Of a stretch of DNA of 5,514 nt, positions 1-5,469 are shown in pieces. Each line of letters opens with the position of its first letter. Within the stretch, counting starts at the first letter, position 1. Both the position numbers and the translations under genes were made by a program. The notes beneath the pieces were generated by a model. It worked only from the letters and a program-made list of their open reading frames with translations, had not been told where the DNA came from and did not search any database. The stretch spans positions 1 to 5,514 of the forward strand of contig JAPKCR010000203.1 in assembly GCA_026421135.1 (NCBI GenBank), written 5' to 3'. This DNA is from Sulfitobacter sp. GTDB taxonomy: Bacteria; Pseudomonadota; Alphaproteobacteria; Rhodobacterales; Rhodobacteraceae.

Positions 1-1
1 G

Positions 2-166
2 CAGACCCTGCAGGTTTTCGCACTCACCTATTTTATAGGTATATTCGGTTTCCCCTTAATTGCGGGTTGGATGATCGTGGAAGTCGGAACGCTATCGCTT
101 CTGGGCTTTGTTGCAGTGCTTGCCGTGATCGAAGCAACACTTGCGCTAAGGCGGTCAGCGGTCTGA
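2..166 (+). CDS. C-terminal end of a membrane transporter, probably major facilitator superfamily (partial)
   Basis: The reading frame is open from the window edge to a TGA at 164-166 and gives 54 residues; the start lies outside the window. The fragment is very hydrophobic and resolves into two membrane segments. The first includes the stretch FALTYFIGIFGFPLIAG (about residues 6-22 of the fragment). The second runs from about LSLLGFVAVLAV to LALRR. A short basic tail, RRSAV, follows. A glycine- and proline-containing helix, a short loop and a last helix ending in arginines fit transmembrane helices 11 and 12 of a major facilitator transporter. That assignment is inference, because no family-defining motif lies in this part. 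The substrate cannot be told. A hairpin at 173-206 follows the stop. The coding call is firm; the family call is moderate. Confidence 0.72.
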   Translation, partial: QTLQVFALTYFIGIFGFPLIAGWMIVEVGTLSLLGFVAVLAVIEATLALRRSAV

Positions 167-172
167 AACCCT

Positions 173-206
173 CACTTCTTCAACCGTAATTGTTGGCTGA
201 AGAGTG
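173..206 (+). terminator. Hairpin just after the transporter stop; possible terminator without a T-tract
   Basis: The arms CACTTCTTCA (173-182) and TGAAGAGTG (198-206) pair along about nine positions with one bulged T. A 15-nt apical part between them can add a CC/GG pairing. It starts seven bases after the transporter stop, where a 3' end structure would be expected. No run of T follows (the next bases are TCGGCTTGG), so it is not a canonical intrinsic terminator. It may instead be a 3'-end stabilising hairpin, or chance. Confidence 0.25.
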
Positions 207-261
207 TCGGCTTGGTCCGCATAGCTGCCATCTGTCAGGCCAAATTTCTGCACTTTGCGTC

Positions 262-326
262 AATGGCCGCTTTCGGAAAGCCGCACTGCGGCGCGACGAC
301 TCTGTGCGAACGGCGGCTTTGGGCCG
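262..326. repeat. Two degenerate copies of a GC-rich palindromic intergenic element
   Basis: A first element around 262-284 contains the inverted repeat GCTTTC-G-GAAAGC (269-281). Beyond one C/C mismatch it extends by GC/GC (266-267 with 283-284). About 46 bases further on, AACGGCGGCTTTGGG (308-322) matches AATGGCCGCTTTCGG (262-276) at 12 of 15 positions. It is followed by GCCG (323-326), which can pair with CGGC at 311-314. The two look like worn copies of one small palindromic element. Whether related copies occur elsewhere in the genome cannot be seen here. Confidence 0.35.
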
Positions 327-538
327 TAAGTAACGGCGCGTGCGTCGCTTAGGTTCGGTGATGCAGCAGAGCGGAGAGCGTAAGGGGTCAGCCGCACCGC
401 GAATGTCCTCAGTAGGCCATGCTGATTGCAATCTAGATGGGCTTGGAATTTTTCAATGTGTTGCGAAAGGCCAACTCAATGAACTAGCAGCCAGCTGCTT
501 TCGTAATGCTTCCGCTAACAAAAACACCATACAGTACC

Positions 539-574
539 AAAAAATAAAAACCCTCTAAGTCATTGACCTAGAGG
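539..574 (-). terminator. Rho-independent terminator of tRNA-Asn
   Basis: Read on the minus strand, CCTCTAGGTC (574-565), the loop AAT and GACTTAGAGG (561-552) form a ten-pair stem with one G-T wobble and a three-base loop. The stem is followed by G and then TTTTTATTTTTT (550-539). A strong stem closed by a T-rich tract is the classical intrinsic terminator. It starts eight bases beyond the CCA end of tRNA-Asn, so the tRNA is probably transcribed alone or as the last gene of its unit. The plus-strand reading has no T-tract after the stem, so it should act in one direction only. Confidence 0.88.
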
Positions 575-582
575 ATTTATAT

Positions 583-657
583 TGGCTCCGACGGTAGGGA
601 TCGAACCTACGACCAATTGATTAACAGTCAACTGCTCTACCGCTGAGCTACGTCGGA
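583..657 (-). tRNA. tRNA-Asn, anticodon GTT, CCA end encoded
   Basis: The minus strand folds into a complete 75-base cloverleaf. The acceptor stem TCCGACG pairs perfectly with CGTCGGA, followed by discriminator G and an encoded CCA (585-583). The D arm is GCTC/GAGC with loop AGCGGTA. The anticodon stem GTTGA/TCAAT has one G-T pair and encloses the loop CTGTTAA. The anticodon is GTT (plus-strand 623-625, AAC), which reads AAC and AAU codons for asparagine. The variable loop is five bases, and the T arm GTAGG/CCTAC encloses TTCGATC. It lies 80 bases downstream of the MBL-fold gene on the same strand, with its own candidate promoter in the gap and an intrinsic terminator just after it. That suggests independent transcription. 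Confidence 0.98.
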
Positions 658-668
658 ACGGTCTGGGC

Positions 669-697
669 GATATAGCAGTGGTGTTTTGTGCCGTCCA
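669..697 (-). promoter_or_regulatory. Candidate sigma-70-type promoter of tRNA-Asn
   Basis: On the minus strand TGGACG (697-692) and TATATC (674-669) are separated by exactly 17 bases. Each keeps the most important positions of the housekeeping -35 and -10 boxes, with two or so mismatches. Transcription would begin around 662-664, leaving a 5' leader of only about five to eight bases before the tRNA, as is common for tRNA genes. The stretch between the -10 box and the tRNA (CGCCCAG) is GC-rich, which resembles a discriminator under stringent control; that last point is inference. Confidence 0.5.
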
Positions 698-737
698 GTG
701 GGTTTCGGCAGTTTTTTCAGCTTTTTCCAAATTGATT

Positions 738-1649
738 TCATATCAACTGAAATTTGGCCTCTGCAGATAGGTCACCGATGGGTCCAACACGGTTTTTCCC
801 GGTAAGATCAACGAGATGGGCAAGGACATTGCGAGAAGCGGCACCAAGCAGGGCATGGGGCGTATCGGAATAAATCTGCGCGGCAAGACTAGGGGCCGTC
901 GCTGGGCCAGATGCGAGTGCAGCCAGAATATCAGCCTCTCGTGACAGCCGGTGGGCCACCAGCCACGCCAGCCGGTCGCGGGGGGTGTCAATTGCGGCCC
1001 CGTGTCCGGGATAGAAAACCCGCCAGTTTTGATTGTTCAGCCGTTCACAGGACGCCATGAAATCGGTCAGATCGCCGTCAGGTGGCGACACGAGCGAGCT
1101 GGCCCAGCCCATGACGTGATCGGCGGTAAAGCACGCGTCGTTCCAACCCAGGCTGATGTGATTGCCAATGTGACCAGGCGTGTGGATCACATCCAGCGTC
1201 CATGTATCGCCTTCAATAGGGGCACCGTCAGCCACTGTCTGATCGGCGCGAAAATCTTTGTCGATGCCTTCGCCTCCGCCGATTTGCGCGCCCTTGGCCA
1301 GCTCGGCCATTGCCGCAGACCGTCCTGCTGTTGCGTCGCCAAAGGCGATGATCGGGGCGCCACTGGCGTGGGATAGATCGCGCGCAAGCGGGGAATGATC
1401 CAGATGCGTGTGGGTGACGATGATGTGACTGATGTGTTGGCCCGTCTCAACGGCTGCCAAAATCGCAGCCAAATGGCGAGGTGACGCAGGGCCGGGGTCG
1501 ATCACAGCTAGACCGCGTCTGCCCACAAGATAAGTGTTTGTCCCGCGGTACGTCATCGGCGACGGGTTATCTGCCACAATCCGGCGCAAATCGGGTTCTA
1601 AAATCTGGGCTACGCCTACGGGCGGATCAAAGTCATCGGGGGGCAGCAT
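738..1649 (-). CDS. MBL-fold metallo-hydrolase (LACTB2-like, with C-terminal winged-helix region)
   Basis: This 303-residue soluble protein belongs to the metallo-beta-lactamase fold hydrolases. These use a one- or two-zinc site to hydrolyse thioesters, phosphodiesters or other bonds; the substrate here is not known. The N-terminal strand region GTNTYLVG (37-43 region) and the aspartate of VIDPGP (51) are typical of the fold. The metal ligands are all visible: THTHLDH gives H80, H82, D84 and H85; TPGH gives H160; TADH gives D177; and YPGHG gives H216. After about residue 222 a helical tail (RDRLAWLVAHRLSREADIL onward) resembles the winged-helix extension of the LACTB2 group. I see no signal peptide, so it is probably cytoplasmic. 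The ATG is preceded by GAAAGG with a seven-base gap, which supports this start. It faces away from the EnvZ-like kinase, with 45 bp between the start codons. The fold call is very sure; the cellular role is open, and the product is not likely to be an antibiotic-resistance enzyme. Confidence 0.93.
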   Translation of the reverse strand: MLPPDDFDPPVGVAQILEPDLRRIVADNPSPMTYRGTNTYLVGRRGLAVIDPGPASPRHLAAILAAVETGQHISHIIVTHTHLDHSPLARDLSHASGAPIIAFGDATAGRSAAMAELAKGAQIGGGEGIDKDFRADQTVADGAPIEGDTWTLDVIHTPGHIGNHISLGWNDACFTADHVMGWASSLVSPPDGDLTDFMASCERLNNQNWRVFYPGHGAAIDTPRDRLAWLVAHRLSREADILAALASGPATAPSLAAQIYSDTPHALLGAASRNVLAHLVDLTGKNRVGPIGDLSAEAKFQLI

Positions 1650-1694
1650 GGTTTGGCCTTTCGCAGGGGGAGGGGGCTGGCTAAGGTCTACAAC

Positions 1695-3020
1695 ATGTTC
1701 TTTAGTTGGCTCAAACGATATATGCCGCGTGGCATCTATGGGCGTGCTGCCCTGATCCTGCTTTTGCCGGTTGTGATTTTGCAGCTGGTTGTGACCGTGA
1801 TATTTGCGCAGCGCAATTACGAAGGCGTGACGACCCAGATGACCACCACCGTTTTGCGCGAGGTGGCGCTGGTTTTGAACGTTGCAGCCGAAGCCCCGTC
1901 AGCAGAAGCGATTGCCCCGTTAGTCAGGCAGCGGCTGTCCCCTTTGATGATGCAGGTAGCACCGGTTATGCCGGATGACCTTAAGACCCAGAATGAACTA
2001 TCATGGTACGACTATTCAGGTCGCGTCATGATCCAGCTGTTTCAGGACCGACTGAAGGGGTTTCAAACGCTTGATCTTACCGAACCGAGCCTCGTGCATT
2101 TGGTGACGGACACAGATAATGGGCCGATCCGGATCAGCTTTGACCGAAGGCGCATTTCAGCGTCCAACCCGCATCAACTGTTCGTTTACACCTTTACCTT
2201 CGGCTTTCTTATGACGTTGATTTCATTCATTTATCTGCGCAATCAGTTGCGGCCGATCAAACGTTTGGCCCGCGCTGCCGAGGCGTTCGGACGTGGGCGT
2301 CACGTTCCCTATTCCCCTGCCGGCGCGGTTGAACTGCGGGCGGCGGGCAGCGCATTTTTGGACATGCGGACACGAATTGAACGGCACATCGAACAGCGCA
2401 CCCTGATGCTGTCCGGCGTCAGCCACGACCTGCGCACTCCATTGACAAGAATGCGACTTGGCTTGTCCATGTTGGACGACGAAGAAGCGGGTCCCTTGTT
2501 ACAGGACGTCGACGACATGCAACGGATGTTGGACGAATTTTTGAATTTTGCCAAAGGGGCAGCAGAGGGCGAGTTTGAAAAGCTGGACCCACATGTGTTG
2601 TTAAAAGATGCCGTCGCAAAGGCGCAACAGGCAGGGCGCAACGTGACCTTACTGCCGCGCGAAGGGGATGGGGCAGGCACGATACGCCTGCGTAAGGTGG
2701 CAATTTTGCGGGCAGTGGATAACCTGATCTCGAACGCGGTGCGCTATGGGACCAAAGCCGAGGTTTCCGTATTGCTAACCGAGAAAACCTTGCGCATCAG
2801 GGTGGAAGACGACGGCCCCGGCATCCCTGAAGAGCGCAGGCAAGAGGCCGTGCGCCCGTTTTCTCGGCTGGATCCCGCACGTAACCAGAACAAGGGCGGG
2901 AGCGTGGGGCTAGGTCTAGCGATTACCACCGACATTGCCCGTGCTCATGGCGGTGTCTTGCGCTTGGGGGTTTCCGACCGTCTAGGCGGTTTACGCGCGG
3001 ATATTGTGATCGCACGGTAG
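1695..3020 (+). CDS. EnvZ-like membrane sensor histidine kinase (HAMP, HisKA, HATPase)
   Basis: This 441-residue inner-membrane kinase should sense a signal outside the cytoplasmic membrane and phosphorylate an OmpR-type response regulator. The N-terminus is basic, followed by membrane helix 1 (about 17-38), a periplasmic region of about 125 residues (39-163) and membrane helix 2 (about 164-182). A HAMP linker (about 183-235, with LRPIKRLARAAEAFGRG) comes next. The H-box GVSHDLRTPLTRMRLGL carries H244 and closely resembles that of EnvZ. The ATPase domain has the N-box NLISNAVRYG (N347), the G1 box DDGPGIP (372-378) and the G2 box GGSVGLGLAI (401-410). There is no receiver domain, and no response regulator lies in the window. 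The start is the ATG at 1695, because TAAGG (1682-1686) lies eight bases before it and the first helix follows naturally. A longer TTG-initiated frame from 1653 adds 14 arginine/glycine-rich residues and is less likely. The periplasmic domain matches nothing I recognise. EnvZ-like is a family statement, not proof of osmosensing. Confidence 0.93.
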   Translation: MFFSWLKRYMPRGIYGRAALILLLPVVILQLVVTVIFAQRNYEGVTTQMTTTVLREVALVLNVAAEAPSAEAIAPLVRQRLSPLMMQVAPVMPDDLKTQNELSWYDYSGRVMIQLFQDRLKGFQTLDLTEPSLVHLVTDTDNGPIRISFDRRRISASNPHQLFVYTFTFGFLMTLISFIYLRNQLRPIKRLARAAEAFGRGRHVPYSPAGAVELRAAGSAFLDMRTRIERHIEQRTLMLSGVSHDLRTPLTRMRLGLSMLDDEEAGPLLQDVDDMQRMLDEFLNFAKGAAEGEFEKLDPHVLLKDAVAKAQQAGRNVTLLPREGDGAGTIRLRKVAILRAVDNLISNAVRYGTKAEVSVLLTEKTLRIRVEDDGPGIPEERRQEAVRPFSRLDPARNQNKGGSVGLGLAITTDIARAHGGVLRLGVSDRLGGLRADIVIAR

Positions 3021-3280
3021 TCTGCAAGCGCCGAAGGAAATCACCCGGTGGCCAGCTTGAGGTGAGATGCCCCGACGGCAAAGTGCATTTTCAGCAGACA
3101 ACGGGATTCGCGTAAGGGTAGTAAAAGCATTATTCAAGACCTTTGCTCTTGGCGCTTTCCTGCATTGGCACTCATACACTCCATATATCGCTTATTAAGT
3201 TAAGCGCAGTGGTTTCGCAGAATTGTTTAAAAACAACGGGGTATAAGCCGCTTATGCGCCTGAATTTTGAGGCCATAAAA
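3021..3280. other. Intergenic stretch between the two kinases; short inverted repeats, no supportable gene
   Basis: No open frame here looks protein-like. A 62-codon minus-strand frame (2991-3179) overlaps the end of the EnvZ-like kinase and has no ribosome binding site or domain I recognise. No intrinsic terminator with a T-tract follows the first kinase. From about 3180 the sequence turns AT-rich, as promoter regions do. Two short inverted repeats occur there: CGCTTA-6-TAAGCG (3189-3206) and TTGTTT-2-AAACAA (3223-3236). Together with the TATAAG just after them, these make the second half of the stretch the likely control region of the CHASE kinase. Confidence 0.55.
3223..3247 (+). promoter_or_regulatory. 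Candidate -10 element with an adjoining palindrome upstream of the CHASE kinase
   Basis: TATAAG (3242-3247) differs from the housekeeping -10 consensus at one position. No good -35 box lies 16-18 bases upstream (AGAATT at a 17-base gap is poor). That would fit a promoter that needs an activator. The perfect inverted repeat TTGTTT-AA-AAACAA (3223-3236) lies just where a regulator could bind. Transcription would start near 3254, giving a leader of about 27 bases before the small ORF at 3281. The strand and the role are inference. Confidence 0.28.
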
Positions 3281-3412
3281 ATGCCCGCATTGCGCCCGCA
3301 ATTTGTCCAGAGCCTCCTAAACAGTGAAGGTCAAGGACTGATACCCAAACGGAATTCGCAATTTGCGGGGGAATTATTTGGGTGGGTGCCGCCGGAGGGC
3401 TTTTTAAGTTGA
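3281..3412 (+). CDS. Possible 43-codon leader ORF coupled to the CHASE kinase
   Basis: ATG at 3281 is preceded by GAGG (3269-3272) with an eight-base gap, a good ribosome binding site. The frame runs 43 codons to TGA at 3410-3412, starting MPALRPQFVQ and ending PPEGFLS. The stop overlaps the TTG at 3409-3411 as TTGA, the kind of stop/start overlap that gives translational coupling. The SD-like GGAGGG for the kinase (3394-3399) lies inside its last codons. The peptide has no membrane segment, signal peptide or domain I recognise. The frame is also open upstream as far as 3143, so the bounds rest only on the ribosome binding site. It may be a regulatory leader peptide, a real small protein, or a chance frame in a control region. 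It also overlaps the longer GTG-initiated version of the kinase. Confidence 0.33.
   Translation: MPALRPQFVQSLLNSEGQGLIPKRNSQFAGELFGWVPPEGFLS
3289..3375 (+). repeat. Paired CGCAATTTG repeats and inverted repeats in the kinase leader
   Basis: CGCAATTTG occurs twice in direct orientation exactly 60 bases apart (3297-3305 and 3357-3365). Each copy sits in its own inverted repeat: ATTGCG-CC-CGCAAT (3289-3302) and CGCAA-T-TTGCG (3357-3367). The second can be extended by AATT at 3353-3356 with 3372-3375 if four G are bulged. CCCGCAA (3295-3301) can also pair with TTGCGGG (3363-3369), so two local hairpins compete with one long-range stem. Such alternatives could serve as paired operator sites or as a folding switch before the kinase. 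The function is inference. Confidence 0.3.
3394..3399 (+). promoter_or_regulatory. Strong ribosome binding site favouring a TTG start for the CHASE kinase
   Basis: GGAGGG lies nine bases before the TTG at 3409 and matches the anti-Shine-Dalgarno core fully. The competing GTG at 3382 has only GGGGGA (3367-3372) before it. The TTG gives an N-terminus LINRFKDF leading straight into the first membrane helix. The GTG adds nine residues, GAAGGLFK-like, with no clear role. On this evidence the TTG is slightly preferred. Confidence 0.5.
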
Positions 3413-5469
3413 TCAACAGGTTCAAAGATTTTGTCGCGTCTAAGGCGTTTAATTTGCTGGCCGTCCTTGTCTTGGGCAGCGTGGCGGGGATTGGATATTC
3501 CATCATCAAACTGGACCGTGACAATCACCTGTCCACGGTGAAGCGCGATGTCGAACAAGGACTTTATGCGGCGACTGAACAAATCCAGCTTCGCTTTTTC
3601 GAAGCGATTCTGGTCGGCAAAAACATCGAAAACATTCTGACCAACTCGGGCGGGATCGTTGAAACGCAAATCGCACGGGTTGTCAGCGAGTTTCAAAGGC
3701 ATAATCCAGCAGTCATTGCTGTCGCCCTCGCTCCTGGGTTGGAGGTCACCCACAGCTTTCCCCAGACCGACAATCGAAAATCGATCGGTATGAAGTATTG
3801 GCAAGTACCCGGACAGATGGCCAGCGTCGCGCAGGCATATCGCAGCCAAAGCGCTGTGGTGGATGGCCCTGTTTCGCTGGTCCAAGGGGGGGTGGGGTAC
3901 ATCCTACGCTACCCTGTGTTTTTGCCGAGCGCCGATCTGAATTTCACCCAATTTTGGGGGATAATTTCGATTGTATTCAAGGCCGACAGCCTGCTGAATG
4001 CAGACCGGCATGATTTCGGCGATGAAGAAAAATACGTGTTTAGCCTGAATGAACTTCACTCATCGGGGATATCTGCGACCTCGGCTGCAACCATGGACGT
4101 GGCCCCTCGGTTTCAGGCTGTCATTACAGAATTTAGTATGCTTGATAGTAAATGGCAGGCCACGGCAAGGCCAGTCGGAGGCTGGCCCACCTATTCCCCC
4201 GAAAGTCGCTATTTGGTAGGGTTTGCTCTGTTCTCGGCTTTGGTTCTTTTGGTTGTTCTCAGGGCTTACCGCAGGCTTGCCATCAAGAAGGAAAACGCCC
4301 ACGCCCTGTTGGCTGAAGCCGTTGGCTGTATCAACGAAGGGTTCATTGCGTTCGACGATAAGGAACGGCTGATGATTGTTAACCAGAAATATCTGGATTA
4401 TCACGTTGAAATTGCAGACCGCATCGTCCCCGGCGTGACGATGAGGGAACTTCTGAGGCTTGGTGTTCCAAAGCAAGTAGGTTCTAGCAATTACAAAGAA
4501 AGAAATGCGTGGATTGAGAGCCGTCTAAAGGCATTCCGCAACCCCGGTGAGTCCTTCCTGCAGTATATTGGCTCCGACCGTTGGCTCAAGGTCACCGAGT
4601 CTAAGACGCCGCACGGCTATACCGTGGGCATCTGGACTGATGTCACCGCCGAAAAGTGCGCTCAAGAAGCTGCCGAGGCGGCAGATCGCGAAAAGACCGA
4701 TTTCTTGAACAACGTGTCGCATGAGCTGCGCACACCGCTAACGGTCATTTTTGGTCGCGCGACGTTTTTGCGAAACAGTGACAAACTACCTCAGTCAAAG
4801 AGGCTTTTGAACGCGATCACGGCAAAAGACACGCCGCACGAGGAACTAACTAGCGCAGTCACAAACTATCAGAACTTCGTTTCAGATCAGGGGGCCGGAA
4901 TTGCGGACTCGGCCCAGCACATGATCCGTCTGGTCGAAGACTTGTTGGACTGGACAAAGGTCGCCCGCGGCAAACTGGAACTAGACAAGTCGCTGATACA
5001 GTTGGATGAACTTTCCAGTTCTGTCATCAAAGATTTGCAACCAAATGCCAATGCCAAAGGCTTGGAGTTAACCTATTCTGGCGATCCAACGGCCGAAACC
5101 ATGGCGGACAAGGTGAGGTTGAAACAGATTTTGTATAACCTGATCAACAACGCGATCAAGTTTACGGACGCCGGAAGCATCCATCTGTCGATGGAGAGAG
5201 TGGGCGACCAGATCGTGTTTGGTGTGACAGACACCGGCCACGGCATTTCAGAGGAAAATCAAGAGCGCGTGTTCCAGCGTTTCCAACAGGTGGATGGATC
5301 AATGTCGCGTCAAAGCGGTGGTCTTGGTCTTGGGCTTGCGATATCGGAACAACTTGCGGCGCTGCATGGCGGGACACTGTCTTTGGTCAGCACCTTGGGC
5401 CAGGGAAGCACCTTTAGCCTAAGGCTGCCGAACACTGAAACAACAATCACGCTTGAAAAGGTTGCATAG
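3409..5469 (+). CDS. CHASE-PAS sensor histidine kinase (HisKA with long insert, HATPase)
   Basis: This membrane histidine kinase has 686 residues from the TTG at 3409, or 695 from the GTG at 3382; numbers here are for the TTG start. A basic N-terminus leads into membrane helix 1 (about 14-33). An extracytoplasmic region (about 40-262) looks like a CHASE domain, a ligand-sensing module: note PAVIAVALAPG, SIGMKYW, DGPVSLVQGG, YILRYPVF and the closing PVGGW. Membrane helix 2 (about 267-285) follows. A PAS domain of the PAS_7 type (about 301-413, with NEGFIAFDDKERLMIVNQKY) precedes the dimerisation domain. The H-box NNVSHELRTPLTV carries H438, and the distance from it to DLLDW is about 25-30 residues longer than usual. 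The ATPase domain shows the N-box NLINNAIKF (N581), G1 box DTGHG (608-612), F-box FQRF (622-625) and G2 box GGLGLGLAIS (637-646). All catalytic motifs are intact. There is no receiver domain, so it should signal to a separate regulator. The ligand is unknown; CHASE domains bind varied small molecules. The family call is firm and the start is uncertain. Confidence 0.92.
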   Translation: MINRFKDFVASKAFNLLAVLVLGSVAGIGYSIIKLDRDNHLSTVKRDVEQGLYAATEQIQLRFFEAILVGKNIENILTNSGGIVETQIARVVSEFQRHNPAVIAVALAPGLEVTHSFPQTDNRKSIGMKYWQVPGQMASVAQAYRSQSAVVDGPVSLVQGGVGYILRYPVFLPSADLNFTQFWGIISIVFKADSLLNADRHDFGDEEKYVFSLNELHSSGISATSAATMDVAPRFQAVITEFSMLDSKWQATARPVGGWPTYSPESRYLVGFALFSALVLLVVLRAYRRLAIKKENAHALLAEAVGCINEGFIAFDDKERLMIVNQKYLDYHVEIADRIVPGVTMRELLRLGVPKQVGSSNYKERNAWIESRLKAFRNPGESFLQYIGSDRWLKVTESKTPHGYTVGIWTDVTAEKCAQEAAEAADREKTDFLNNVSHELRTPLTVIFGRATFLRNSDKLPQSKRLLNAITAKDTPHEELTSAVTNYQNFVSDQGAGIADSAQHMIRLVEDLLDWTKVARGKLELDKSLIQLDELSSSVIKDLQPNANAKGLELTYSGDPTAETMADKVRLKQILYNLINNAIKFTDAGSIHLSMERVGDQIVFGVTDTGHGISEENQERVFQRFQQVDGSMSRQSGGLGLGLAISEQLAALHGGTLSLVSTLGQGSTFSLRLPNTETTITLEKVA

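Larger units (their letters stand above)
167..535. other. Intergenic stretch with no supportable gene; contains degenerate GC-rich repeats
   Basis: This stretch lies between the transporter stop and the tRNA-Asn terminator. Open frames exist on both strands (340-558 plus, 180-431 minus). Neither has a protein-like composition, a recognisable domain or a convincing ribosome binding site, and the plus-strand one runs through the tRNA terminator hairpin. The stretch 261-330 holds two similar GC-rich elements, described separately. The part from about 420 to 535 becomes AT-rich toward the terminator. I see no RNA gene, no insertion sequence end and no convincing promoter. Confidence 0.6.

Noticed and set aside
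180..558. Open frames of 83 codons (minus) and 72 codons (plus) in the first intergenic region
   Set aside because: No convincing ribosome binding site or domain. The plus-strand frame passes through the tRNA terminator hairpin, and the minus-strand frame runs across the GC-rich repeats.
951..1376. 141-codon open frame on the plus strand
   Set aside because: It is fully antisense to the MBL-fold gene, whose zinc motifs are intact; the plus-strand translation looks like a shadow.
1653..1694. Longer TTG-initiated version of the EnvZ-like kinase
   Set aside because: It adds 14 residues of arginine/glycine-rich sequence. The ATG at 1695 has a well-placed TAAGG and gives a normal N-terminus for this family.
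2309..2703. Overlapping minus-strand frames inside the EnvZ-like kinase
   Set aside because: They are antisense to the dimerisation and ATPase domains and show serine/arginine/proline-rich shadow composition with no domain.
2991..3179. 62-codon minus-strand frame after the EnvZ-like kinase
   Set aside because: It overlaps the kinase end, has no recognisable domain, and its cysteine- and arginine-rich composition is not protein-like.
3165..3180. TTGGCAC as a possible sigma-54 -24 element
   Set aside because: The GC expected at the -12 position is absent; CT stands there instead. As a sigma-70 -35 box it has no -10 box at 16-18 bases.
3331..3885. 184-codon open frame on the minus strand
   Set aside because: It lies antisense to the 5' part of the CHASE kinase, has no domain I recognise, and its length is explained by the codon bias of the real gene on the other strand.
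578..4578. Direct repeat of the tRNA-Asn 3' end as attachment sites of an integrated island
   Set aside because: The second copy lies inside an intact PAS-domain coding sequence. There is no integrase gene, and the enclosed genes look like ordinary chromosomal genes.
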